From: Porogramme epimiltina
Lineage: Eukaryota; Basidiomycota; Agaricomycetes; Polyporales; Polyporaceae
Direction of reading: 5' to 3'
Assembly (NCBI GenBank): GCA_900155495.1
Contig: FTLJ01001036.1
Coordinates: forward strand, 1 to 26,300
DNA: 26,300 nucleotides
Positions 18,009 through 26,300 of this stretch are shown one piece after another. Under the pieces are notes generated by a model that searched no databases, had not been told where the DNA came from, and saw only the letters and a list, made by a program, of their open reading frames with translations. Both the position numbers and the translations under genes were made by a program. Numbering within the stretch: position 1 is the first letter of the stretch; the number at the start of each line of letters is the position of its first letter.

Positions 18009-20431
18009 TCAGATCGACGCCTTTCCTCGCGGCTCGTACGGCAGCAGGAGCGCGAGCGCGCCGCTCCCAATGATCAGCGCACCCGAGACGTACACGGGCA
18101 CGGCGGTCTCCAAGTTCGCGTAGAGCGCGATGACGGGCGCCTGTAGGGGCGCGCGTCAGTCACGTGACTGAGATCGAGGGCAGGGAAGAGGGAGAGAAGA
18201 GAGTGGAGGGGGCGAAGGGAGAGAAGGGATGGACGCACGATGATGCCGAACACGCGCGTGGCGGTCGCGGTGAGGCCGTTGCCCGTCCCGCGGTCCTTGG
18301 CGGGGAAGAGCTCGGGCGAGATCGCGTAGAGCACGCCGTACATGATCTGTCGCAGCGTGCGGGTATCAGCGCCCAATTCGCCCGTCGTATGCGTGTGTAG
18401 GAGGGAGGCACTTACGTTACTGTTGAACGCGTACCCGCAGTTCCAGCCGAGGAGCGCGTTCGAGCTCCTCGCGGTGGTCGAGGCGAACAAAAAGACACCC
18501 GTGAGCCCTAGGTTACGCGAGGGGGTCGTTGAATAATGAAACCACCGGGAGAGGGAGCGAGGTACTCGCCCGCGGAGAGGGCGAGGGTTCCCTTGCGCCC
18601 GATGTATGGCTGCTCGACGGCCCAGCCCGCGAGGAACGCGCCGGGAACGCCGATGACTGCAAGGATGACTTGCTGTATATGGAAGAGGGAGTCAGCGTGA
18701 TGGGTAGGTGGGTAAAGGGGAAGAGGCTGACGTTGCGGTAGGTGATGTAGTAAGAGCTGTCTCCAAATTTGGCGCCACGGCTAGCTAGCCTAGACATAAC
18801 GGTCAGTAGCTAGCTAGAAAGCAGCTTCAGAAGAGACTCACAAGAACGGCAAGAAGCTGTTGTAAAGCGTAGAAGCCAGACCAATGATACCTACTCGGCC
18901 CGTTAGCGCATTCGCTTGCACGTCAGGACGCGAAACTTACACCACAACGCAATCAGCAAGCTCGTCGACCACGCCAACTTCGGCGTCTCGAACAGGCTCT
19001 TGATGTGCTCAGTCGTGAACACCGAGCTCTCGCTCAGCACCCGCTTCTTCCTCTCTCCAGCGTCGCTCCCAGATGCAGCGAGCGCCGCCTCCACGGCCTT
19101 CTCGAGCGCGTCCACCGTCAGCGACGACTCGACGCCGTTGAAGCGCGCGACACGCCGCACGACCGCAACAGCGTCCGCGTCGCGCCCGCGCCCGATGAGG
19201 AAGCGCGGGCTCTCCTCGAGCGGGAAGACGAAGAAGCGCACGGCCCAGAGCGCAAGTGTCATCGCGCCGAGGGTGAAGAGGAGGTAGCGCCAGCCCATGT
19301 TATCCGCGCGCGCGCAGGCCGCGGTGGAGCCTTGGGGGCAGGAGAAGTTCGCGATGAGCGGCCACGCGATCTGGTTCGGGGTCAGCACGTGAAAGGTGCG
19401 GAGGGCTTGGAGAGGGGACCCACGAGAGCGACGGCGAGCTGGCCGACGGACCACCAGATGGAGAGGATGGTGAGGAGGTATTGATGCGTGCCGGGAACGA
19501 AGTCGAGGAAGACGGCCGAGTCGACAGGGAGGTTCCCACCGACGCCGAGGCCGACGACCGCGAGGAGCGACGCGAGCGCGATGAAGTTGGGCGCGCCGCC
19601 CGCTGCTAGTCCGAATGCGCCTGCGAGGAAGAGCGTAATGTTGAACGACCATCTGTGGACAAATTGTCAGCGAAGGTGAAGAGACAGGCTTATGAAGATG
19701 CGATGACTAGAAGAAGCGGCTGTTTCATGGTGCCTATGGTTCAATTGCACACCAGGGTGTGCCTTGCCTAGCCAACGGCACCCCCACACCCCCAACAATA
19801 CGTCATAGGAACCATGGGCGCCAACTGCAGACTTCGCGCGCAAACTGCCCCCCGACATAGCCGTGAATGACTCACCTCCTTCCCCAGATGTCGCACCCAA
19901 GCCCCCAAAATATTGCGCCTACAAAGAGACCGACATTTTGCGCTAATGAGAGGAACGGCGAGTTGAACTTGAACTCGTTCAGGACGGGGCTCAGGATGAG
20001 GCCACTGAGAAGCTATACGATGAAGAAGCTCAGGACTGGTTTTCTTGGGCCGCAAGGGAGGACTTACCGGCCATACGCTATCGCTGAGATCGCAAAAGCA
20101 GCCTCAATAATTGCGTGTGGGGAGAAAAGAGAAACATAGCTACGCACGCGAACCAGCCAAAGCCTGCGATCGCAAAGAGCCACCACTACAGAAGAAGTCC
20201 GCACGGTTGGACAAGCACCTTGTATCGCTCGACGAAGCAAGAACGCACCTGGTACTTCCCCATCCCAATCTCCTGCATTGCCGAATTCAAGACGCGAGCC
20301 TTGGCCTGGTACACAGGGTCTACGGAGCCGTCTTCGAAGAGGTCTGTGGTGGACGACATAGGCGTGTCCGCGGAGAACATCTCGCCCTTTGCGTCGACGT
20401 CTGCGGTGGCCTTCTCGTGGGTGTCAGTCAT
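18009..20431 (-). CDS. MFS transporter, SVOP/sugar-porter-like
   Basis: Twelve minus-strand exons are supported: 20431-20249, 20185-20148, 20083-20068, 20012-19876, 19652-19424, 19370-18941, 18890-18842, 18789-18732, 18672-18570, 18507-18416, 18346-18239 and 18140-18009. They give 524 residues. MFS hallmarks are GLGCDIWGRR at about 116-125 (loop 2-3 motif), ESPRF at 254-258 after TM6, and GRKGTLALS in the second half. Hydrophobic segments fit 12 membrane helices, with a cytosolic N-terminus of about 61 residues and a charged central loop (about 260-320) containing GERKKR. The closest family I recognise is the SVOP/SV2-like branch next to sugar porters; a plasma-membrane carrier of a small organic solute or sugar is likely, substrate unknown. 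Oddities are a 16-nt exon 3, one GC-AG intron (18569-18508) and a weak GTCAGC donor at 18731. The start is the ATG giving MTDTHEKATADVDAKG. Confidence 0.88.
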
Positions 20432-20607
20432 GGTTGGGGACTGCGTGCGATGGTTGAAGCCCTTGCGCGTATTTGAGGACAGGCGCACGGGGGTAGAGCG
20501 GTGCGAGCCGGGGGAGCGAAAGGACCGAGCGCGGGAGCCTGACGCGAGAAGTTGAAGGTGGAAGGAATGCCGTACGACGAGGAGGACTGCACCGGGCGCG
20601 CGAGGGA

Positions 20608-20637
20608 CTTATAGACCCGGAAGGGCGCCGTGATTGG
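20608..20637 (-). promoter_or_regulatory. CCAAT plus TATA-like core promoter of the transporter
   Basis: On the minus strand CCAAT (20637-20633) precedes TATAAG (20613-20608) by about 20 bp, roughly 180 bp upstream of the transporter ATG. The pairing, orientation and distance fit a fungal core promoter. Motifs are short, so this is suggestive. Confidence 0.4.
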
Positions 20638-21060
20638 CCGGGAGATGAGATAGCATGGGACCATCCTCGACCATCTCGGACATTGGATCATGCGGACCAG
20701 GGTAAGCCAGAGTGAAGCATGACAAACCGTGGTCATTTGCCTCACGAACGCCGCTCCCGCCCTCTTGCATGCATGGAATGCGCTAGAACGCCGCAAAAGT
20801 TGACTTGAGAATGTGTCGGAGCGAACAGAACTTCAGAGTGTGCCGCCGAGAGGCGAGAGTGTCTAGGAGAACGAGTATTTTGTAGTCGATACTTTGTGAA
20901 TTGAGCCTCACTAGATCAACAGACTAATCTTTGACGATTACATAATACAGCGGCATCTCCCCGCAATCTGTGATGGTACCGGTGAAGCACCGATGGCGTC
21001 TGTCCACCGTCCACTACTACCCGGCCTCAATCGAAATGGAGTTATAGTGACCAGGCAGAG

Positions 21061-21130
21061 GTAAGGTCGCGTAACGTGCAAGTGCGCACTCCTGTTCTCA
21101 ACTAGCACTCACGTCCTCCTTATCTTGCAG
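21061..21130 (+). other. Leader intron of F-box gene B1
   Basis: AG|GTAAGG ... TTATCTTGCAG| gives a 70-nt intron whose acceptor lies four bases before the B1 ATG. A CAACTAGC branch-like motif sits about 40 nt before the acceptor. The paralog B2 has an intron in the same place, so it is unlikely to be chance. Confidence 0.7.
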
Positions 21131-21134
21131 CATC

Positions 21135-22866
21135 ATGCATCGTGCCCTCACTCAGCTCGATATTTGCCATGAGATTGTCCGCCATCTATCTATCTCCCCC
21201 ATCCCAGTCAGGCTTCAAGTTTCTACAAACCGCCGCCATCAATTCTGGAAGAAGAACGATTCCAACCGGCTGGACGGCTGTAGTGAGAACCATGGAGAGA
21301 CGACAGCACTGAAGGCCTTACGATGCTTGGCCCTTACCTGCAAGGCCTTCTGCGATCTCGCTTTGGACGAGCTGTGGGCGGCGCCGCCCGGGGGTCTGTA
21401 TACTGTCCTCAGTCTTCTCTCGAACTTTACGTGCGTTTATAACCAACGGACCAATCGGGTGAGGTCCTTTGGGTATTACGTAGGGGCTTCGTTCAAAATG
21501 TGAGAAGCTGGCGCTAACGCGTTTTGTGTGGCAGAGTCTAGACGGAGAAATTCTAGACGAAGAATGGGAGACACTCCTCAAGTACGCCGCGCGCGTTCGC
21601 GAGATTGCATACCACGCATCCTCCGTCTGCGGAAATGGTGAGGCTTTCCTTAGCAACCCCGTAATACACGAGCTGCACAAGCGCAACGGCGGAAGACCCC
21701 TTTTTCCCAAACTGCGCTTCCTCGCATGGCACCGCGACTTGAAAAGAGGTCCCGAAGACCAAATTGCCTACGATAGGCTCCTTGACATTTTGGCTTCCCC
21801 GGATATCTCTGCGGTATCATTCTGGATCCCCGATCGTTTCGTACTAGGCGGCGCAGGTGACATATCAGACTACGATCCCGGTTCCGACTTGGGGACTATC
21901 GCAAGGAGGTGTCCGCTCCTGCAGGAGGTTCATCTCCGTCCCAACTTCTGTCCGGATGCCCTCCTCGACTTTTCAATGAAGATCAGGCTTCGCACACTCA
22001 AATTAGGGATGGACATCGTTCAAAGCAATGTTCTTGATGTGCTCGGGCAAAACCTACATGTTGAAGAGCTCTGTGACTCCCTCAGCTACGAATTCGGGAG
22101 CCTCCCGCAGCAACCTGTTGCTTTAGGACGACTCGCTGGGGGCCTATTTCCCTCCCTCCGACGGATCCACCTGGCTGGAACCGTCGTTCCTTACTTAACC
22201 AACCTCCTCGCCTCGGTCAGCTCGCCAGTTCTCACAAATGTGACGGTCCTCGGCACCCATGATTACACCTCCCCGGAAGACGTGTGCCTACTCATCAAGG
22301 CCCTGTCTACTCCCCACTTTGCATGCTCTCTTCAGACTATCACCCTCTCGTTCGATTTCGAGTTCATGGGAGATTACCAGCTACAATTAGTCCCCTTCCA
22401 TTTCGATCCTTTCTTATCCCCGCTCCTCTCTCTTCACAACCTGCGCCATCTCTCGCTGTGCATGTCCGTCATCATCATCACCGTCACGGACGCCAACGTA
22501 TACCGCATGGCGCGTGCGTGGCCGCACGCCGTCACTATTGGCATCGGCCACGGACGAACGTGTAGGTTATTTCGTCACCGCACAGCGCGATACGTGGACG
22601 CGCCTAGCCCCGGCCCAAGCGTACGTGCGCTCGTCGCTCTCGCGGAGCGCTGCACGAAGCTCGTCGACCTGCATTGCGACGTCGCGCGCGCTGAGGAGGA
22701 GGACGAGTGCGCACTTGCAGAGCTGTGTGGGGCGCGGGGCTGGAGGGGCACGCGCGGTGTCTGGAGTGTGAAGGTGGAGACGGATCGTGCCCACGCAGGG
22801 AGGATCAGAGAGCGAGGGGGGGTGGCAAATTGCCTTTGTTATCGGGCCTTACTACACAATATGTAG
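21135..22866 (+). CDS. F-box protein, subfamily B copy 1 (B1)
   Basis: Coding exons 21135-21479 and 21535-22866 give 558 residues; the 55-nt phase-0 intron has donor GTAGGG and acceptor TGGCAG and matches the intron position in B2. The F-box is in exon 1: LTQLDICHEIVRHLSISP near the start, then LRCLALTCKAFCDLALDELW and PPGGLYTVLSLL. Exon 2 holds the receptor region with LFPKLRFLAWHRDL, RLLDILASP and ARAWP (AWP near 443-445), followed by LVALAERCTKLVDLHCDV. It should recruit unknown substrates to an SCF ligase. The C-terminal 15 residues differ from B2. An in-frame ATG at 20993 stays open through the leader intron and would add 24 residues. B2 has an in-frame stop at the equivalent place, so the shorter start is preferred. 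Confidence 0.83.
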
Positions 22867-22902
22867 TCTAACAAAAGGTACTAGTAGCAAGTTAGTATAG
22901 AG

Positions 22903-22912
22903 CGTGATCACG
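22903..22912. repeat. Palindrome CGTGATCACG, copy 1
   Basis: Perfect 10-bp palindrome just downstream of the B1 stop. The identical sequence recurs at 23271-23280 in the same spacer. Self-complementary sites of this length often bind dimeric regulators, but no factor is assigned. Confidence 0.45.
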
Positions 22913-23013
22913 AACGCTGATTTTTCCTGTGACTCGGTCGCGCGAACGTCACCATCTTATCATGTATCTTACTAGTATACTAAAAATTACCGTAGCTTGT
23001 CGAATATACCTCA

Positions 23014-23036
23014 CGCGTTTGCACCTGCCAAACGCG
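23014..23036. repeat. 8-bp inverted repeat, 7-nt loop
   Basis: CGCGTTTG (23014-23021) and CAAACGCG (23029-23036) flank CACCTGC. The arms match perfectly. It lies midway between B1 and B2, upstream of the B2 leader, and could be a dimer-binding site or a hairpin. Confidence 0.5.
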
Positions 23037-23270
23037 CCCCTGTCGTGTTGTTCGTCTGACCCCGCTTCGTTTCAAGTTGCGCGCGCATGTCCATAACGTG
23101 TGGTCAATATGTAGACTCATGTCCGCTGCAATAGGGGTAGCACAATCCTTGGAAACAAGCTTTTGCTATACAAGCCCTCGAAATTGGGAGTCACAGCGAA
23201 TAATGTTCTCGACAATAAGTTTAAGCATGAGCGACAAGTTATGCTAGCGTCCATGGCGAGTCTCATCGGG

Positions 23271-23280
23271 CGTGATCACG
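23271..23280. repeat. Palindrome CGTGATCACG, copy 2
   Basis: Second exact copy, about 180 bp upstream of the B2 ATG, overlapping a CACGTG E-box on its right side (CGTGATCACGTG). Confidence 0.45.
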
Positions 23281-23386
23281 TGCTCAGAAGCCCAGCGTTG
23301 TCGTCTACGATGAGTCACTACTCACTGCCACCAGTCGTCATGACGCACGCCTTGATGAGCAAGGCGGCCTTTCGAGACTGAATCCA

Positions 23387-23447
23387 GTAAGCATATTCTC
23401 TTCCATTCGTCCATTCGTATCAACGGTTACTGCGTATTCATTGCCAG
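23387..23447 (+). other. Leader intron of F-box gene B2
   Basis: GTAAGC ... TTGCCAG gives a 61-nt intron ending four bases before the B2 ATG. Upstream of it, the frame of the start codon contains a TGA five codons before the ATG in the spliced leader, so the intron lies in 5' UTR. Confidence 0.65.
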
Positions 23448-23451
23448 TATT

Positions 23452-25198
23452 ATGCACGTCGCTCTTACCCAGCTTGACATCGTCCATGAAATCTGTAGCC
23501 ACATATGCCTCGCCCCAAACCCAACAACACTCGAGTCTGCCCTCCGCCCGTATGACTACTGGAGTCCCGGAAGCAGACTGCGCGGCTGCGATAAAGCCTT
23601 GGTCGTCGCCTTCCACACCCTGCGTAATCTTGCAGTCACCTGCAAGACGTTCTCTGGACCCGCTTTAGATGAACTATGGGTCGCACCTCCGGGCGGCTTA
23701 TACACCGTGCTTGGGCTCCTTCCTAGCTTCAAGCTGTGGTACCCCGAAGATATCACAGAAGACATGTATTACGTGAGCATTGAACTTCCGCTTCTCGGGA
23801 TGTTGCATTCTTACCATTGCTCAAACCACGCTCTCACAGCACTTCGAGGCCCCCATCCAAGAGGCCGAATGGGCCAGGCTCCTCAGATATGCCGCCCGCG
23901 TCCGCGAGATCGTGTATCACACAGACTGGTCCATGTCCGACTGGCACGGCGAGTACTTCATCAATGACCGAGCCATCCATGAGCTCTACAGGCGGACAGA
24001 CGGGAGACCCCTTTTCCCCAACTTGCGGTATCTTGCATGGCATAGGGATGTAGAAGAGACGCAAGAACTCGTTGAGGCCCAGTCTCGGCTCCTCGACATC
24101 TTGGTTTCCCCGACGCTCACCGCTGTTGCACTCTGGCATCCCCTGTTTTCCCCAGAGGGCGTAAAGGAACACATTCGATGGGAATACATGTGTATGGGAG
24201 GGTATGATCCCGATCTCAAGAAGGTCATAAAGACATGTCCTGACCTGAAGGAGCTCCTCATCGGCGTCGACCTCGGACTTAGTCAGCTTCGCGAACTCTC
24301 GACATGCACCCGGCTCCGCACACTCCACTGCCAATTGGCGAACACGACGGCTGAGGTCCTCGAAGTGCTCGGACAGAACCCACATATCGAAGAGCTCCGC
24401 GGGGCCTTCGATTCAGATCGTCACGACAATTGCACACCGTGGATGTCTCTGATCCCCCGTCCTTTTGATCGCCAACTCAATAACGGCCTTTTCCCTGCTC
24501 TCCGTCGAATCCGCTTCTACGACTTGTACACATTCATACCCTATCTGACCGACCTTCTTCCCTCGATCGGCTCCAACACTCTTGAGGAGGTTTCGCTCTC
24601 TCACACCCACGCCCACACGCTGCCGGAGCACGTTGGACCCTTCGTCGAAGCCTTATGCGCACCCCGATACGCGCGCTCTCTCAGGACCGTCGACCTGAGT
24701 TTCACCTTCTACAACGCCGAGATGAATTTCAACAGCCAACACCCGATTGTCGCCGTCTCCTTCCATGACACATTTTCCTCTCTCCTCCAGCTCCGCCGTC
24801 TACATACCCTCAGCCTCTCCCTCTCTTACCTCCGCCTGTCCGTCTCAGACGCGGACCTGGACCTTATGGCGCGGGCGTGGCCGGACATCGTGACCCTCCG
24901 ACTCGGGCACAGCTCCAGGAACGTGTGGGCGAGGACGGCCGAGCACGCGCGGGACACGGTGCGCCCCACCATGCCCGCGCTCGTCACGCTCGCCGAGCGC
25001 TGCACAGATCTTGCGTATCTGCAATGCGACGTCGTGCACGTGACCGAGGAGGACGTGCGCGCCCTCGGAGAGCTCTGCGCCGCCCGCGGGTGGAAAGGGA
25101 CTGGGCTCGTGCGCGGGGAACAGGACCTTGTCAAGATCAAGACAGATCGCGGAGGCGCAGGGAAGAGGCGGCGGAGTGCGCCGCCTTTGATGTCGTGA
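23452..25198 (+). CDS. F-box protein, subfamily B copy 2 (B2)
   Basis: Exons 23452-23772 and 23840-25198 encode 559 residues; the 67-nt phase-0 intron runs GTGAGC...TCACAG. Exon 1 has the F-box signature (LTQLDIVHEICSHICLAP ... LRNLAVTCKTFSGPALDELW, then PPGGLYTVLGLL). Exon 2 starts HFEAPIQEAEWARLLRYAAR and contains LFPNLRYLAWHRD, RLLDILVSPTLTAVALW, SDADLDLMARAWPDI (AWP near 453-455) and LVTLAERCTDLAYLQCDV, each with a direct counterpart in B1. The C-terminus is basic (GAGKRRRSAPP). It is predicted to be an SCF substrate receptor with unknown target. B1 lies 585 bp upstream in the same orientation, so the pair is a tandem duplication that has diverged mainly in the receptor region. The start codon context and the leader intron are shared with B1. 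Confidence 0.85.
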
Positions 25199-25950
25199 AG
25201 TCTGGACGGTTTTCTCCTTCGAGCTTGGTGCGTGGCAGCGCGTGGTGCGCACACTCTGACTATTACCTTTCTACTATGCTGACGGGCATTGAACAGAGAA
25301 ACATCAGATATATCTCGCCTAGGTACAAGTCAGCAGGGCTAGAAGCGTGTTCCGTAAGCTATGCAGCTTGCTAGAGCTCCTACTCCATCCTTGAACGCAT
25401 AAACTGGCCTCTACCTCACCCTTAATGGCGACCAAGCGCAGAGGTCGGCAGAGGCAGTGACGCCCGATATCATCGCCTTCCTTTCCTATTCTGCATACGT
25501 TGCATCAGCGAACGAGCCCGTGCTTCCTAGTGTGCTCAATGTTTGCACCCTGAGGGTTGCCATGCAGCACGCATGGCTCGCCTCCGAATCTGCTAATGCG
25601 GCGCTTATGCTTGCCCGTGCGTGCGCCGAGCTTGCATGCTCTCCGCTCAGGGGAGGGACCAGGAGGACTGAGGCGCCGGTGGCCCTATCTGGACAGGGTT
25701 CGATCTAAAGGAGTGGACGTAGGAGTTCTTCACTAGCTAGAGGAGGGACGAGGAGGCATGCAGCGCACCGCTCTAAATGGAATTGGTGCTGAAGCGCCCA
25801 CGCCGGGTGTCTCCGATCGGAGTTTCAACCCCAACAGTCGCCGGCTCGCGCCGTTCGCGCCATGGCGTGGACGGTTCTCGACTCATCCTACCGCCTGCTA
25901 TGCGTCTATGGCGTCCTTCGCTAGGACTCGCAGGATAGCATGAAGGGGTA
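25199..25950. other. Right intergenic region, no confident gene
   Basis: Follows the B2 stop. An alanine-rich open frame at 25457-25708 (+) starts only with GTG and resembles nothing I know. Short imperfect GGAGGGACNAGGAGG repeats lie at about 25651-25666 and 25743-25757. I cannot support a gene. Confidence 0.45.
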
Positions 25951-26199
25951 GCGCGGAGGAATATATTGGATAGCCATATACCAATGTACATCAATAGACG
26001 AATGATAGCGTACGGGAGAAGAGTCGCATGTCCAGAGACTCGGACCGCATGCATGCGACGGACCATGTCGCCGAGCTTCACGCGGTGAACCCTGGACGAT
26101 GACGAGCTCTTCCAGCATGCTCCGTGGTAGCCAAACTGCGGGAAACGGAGAGAGGATGTGAGCGTGGTTCCCAACAGAATGAACACCAAAGAGACAACA
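25951..26199 (-). CDS. Possible 3' exon of a minus-strand gene entering from the right edge
   Basis: Read on the minus strand, a CTACTGAC branch-site match (26243-26236), a T-rich tract and TTTTCAG (ending at 26200) form a good intron end; a second one, TTTCCCGCAG, ends at 26136. Downstream, two frames stay open for about 80-100 codons. Neither product resembles a family I know, and the upstream exon lies outside the window. I cannot choose the frame or the true acceptor, so this is a pointer rather than a gene model. Confidence 0.2.
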
Positions 26200-26201
26200 C
26201 T

Positions 26202-26231
26202 GAAAAGGCAAAAAACAAAACAAACAAACAA
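26202..26231. repeat. A/C-rich low-complexity tract
   Basis: A run of AAAAC/AAAC-type repeats on the plus strand. Read on the minus strand it is a T-rich tract and may simply be the polypyrimidine part of the intron end described for the right edge. Confidence 0.6.
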
Positions 26232-26300
26232 TCAGGTCAGTAGGGAGTGGAGGGAGGGAGTTTAAAGCGAATCGGCGCGGAGGATGACGCTGCGCAGTGG

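Larger units (their letters stand above)
20432..21134. promoter_or_regulatory. Divergent promoter region, transporter (-) and F-box gene B1 (+)
   Basis: About 700 bp separates the two start codons. Transporter side: minus-strand TATAAG (20613-20608) and CCAAT (20637-20633). B1 side: a leader intron (21061-21130) and upstream ATGs at 20972 and 20993. No gene is seen inside. Confidence 0.5.
22867..23451. other. Spacer between B1 and B2 (B2 promoter and leader)
   Basis: No coding sequence. It holds two exact copies of the palindrome CGTGATCACG (22903-22912 and 23271-23280), an 8-bp inverted repeat (23014-23036), and the B2 leader intron (23387-23447). An AT-rich stretch with TAGTATACTA lies at 22973-22982. 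Confidence 0.5.

Noticed and set aside
18903..19652. 249-codon minus-strand frame starting with ATG at 19652
   Set aside because: Its first part is the wrong frame of transporter exon 5; the true frame is reached by splicing 19423-19371. Only the downstream part is real coding sequence.
25457..25708. Alanine-rich 83-codon open frame
   Set aside because: It begins with GTG, has no ATG or clear splice partner, and shows no family resemblance.
1..26300. Transposons, LTRs, CRISPR arrays, rRNA or tRNA genes, biosynthetic gene cluster
   Set aside because: I saw no terminal repeats with target duplications, transposase or reverse-transcriptase motifs, regular repeat arrays, or core biosynthetic enzymes. 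The AKR and the MFS gene are 16 kb apart with unrelated genes between them.

Overview
The window looks like nuclear DNA of a filamentous basidiomycete, most likely an Agaricomycete of the wood-decay kind. The signs are many short introns (mostly 50-76 nt, GTNNGT...YAG, often CTRAC/TGAC-like branch sites), GC-rich codon use, an aryl-alcohol-dehydrogenase-type aldo-keto reductase, and several F-box genes of the style that is hugely expanded in Agaricomycetes. No rRNA, tRNA, CRISPR array or recognisable transposon was found. Exon maps come from reading frames, splice motifs and comparison of paralogs inside the window; none is backed by transcripts.

Layout, left to right. 1-808: non-coding, ending in a TATA-type promoter. 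809-2314 (+): aryl-alcohol dehydrogenase-like AKR, 7 exons. 2939-4769 (+): F-box gene A1. 4770-5950: gene-poor gap. 5951-6879 (+): unrecognised repeat-like protein, 2 exons. 7278-8840 (+): proteasome lid subunit Rpn9/PSMD13, 7 exons. 9281-12445 (+): double Myb/telobox protein resembling Tay1/Teb1, 3 exons with one unusually long intron. 12446-13183: pyrimidine-rich gap. 13184-15000 (-) and 15536-17369 (-): tandem F-box genes A2 and A3. 18009-20431 (-): 12-exon MFS (SVOP/sugar-porter-like) transporter. 20432-21134: divergent promoter region. 21135-22866 (+) and 23452-25198 (+): tandem F-box genes B1 and B2. 25199-26300: no confident gene, perhaps the tail of a minus-strand gene entering from the right.

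The biological theme is local birth and divergence of F-box genes around conserved single-copy genes. All five have a short exon 1 carrying the F-box, one phase-0 intron, and a long exon 2 carrying the putative substrate-recognition region with a shared 'AWP' motif. Such proteins would recruit targets to an SCF ubiquitin ligase; the neighbouring Rpn9 gene belongs to the same degradation route, but I regard the proximity as probably accidental. The A2/A3 pair also share a duplicated upstream block with diverged core-promoter and splice signals. The B1/B2 pair share a leader intron that ends exactly four bases before the ATG. I see no convincing new defence or biosynthetic system; the most useful leads are these F-box duplications, the telobox protein, and several non-standard splicing choices.
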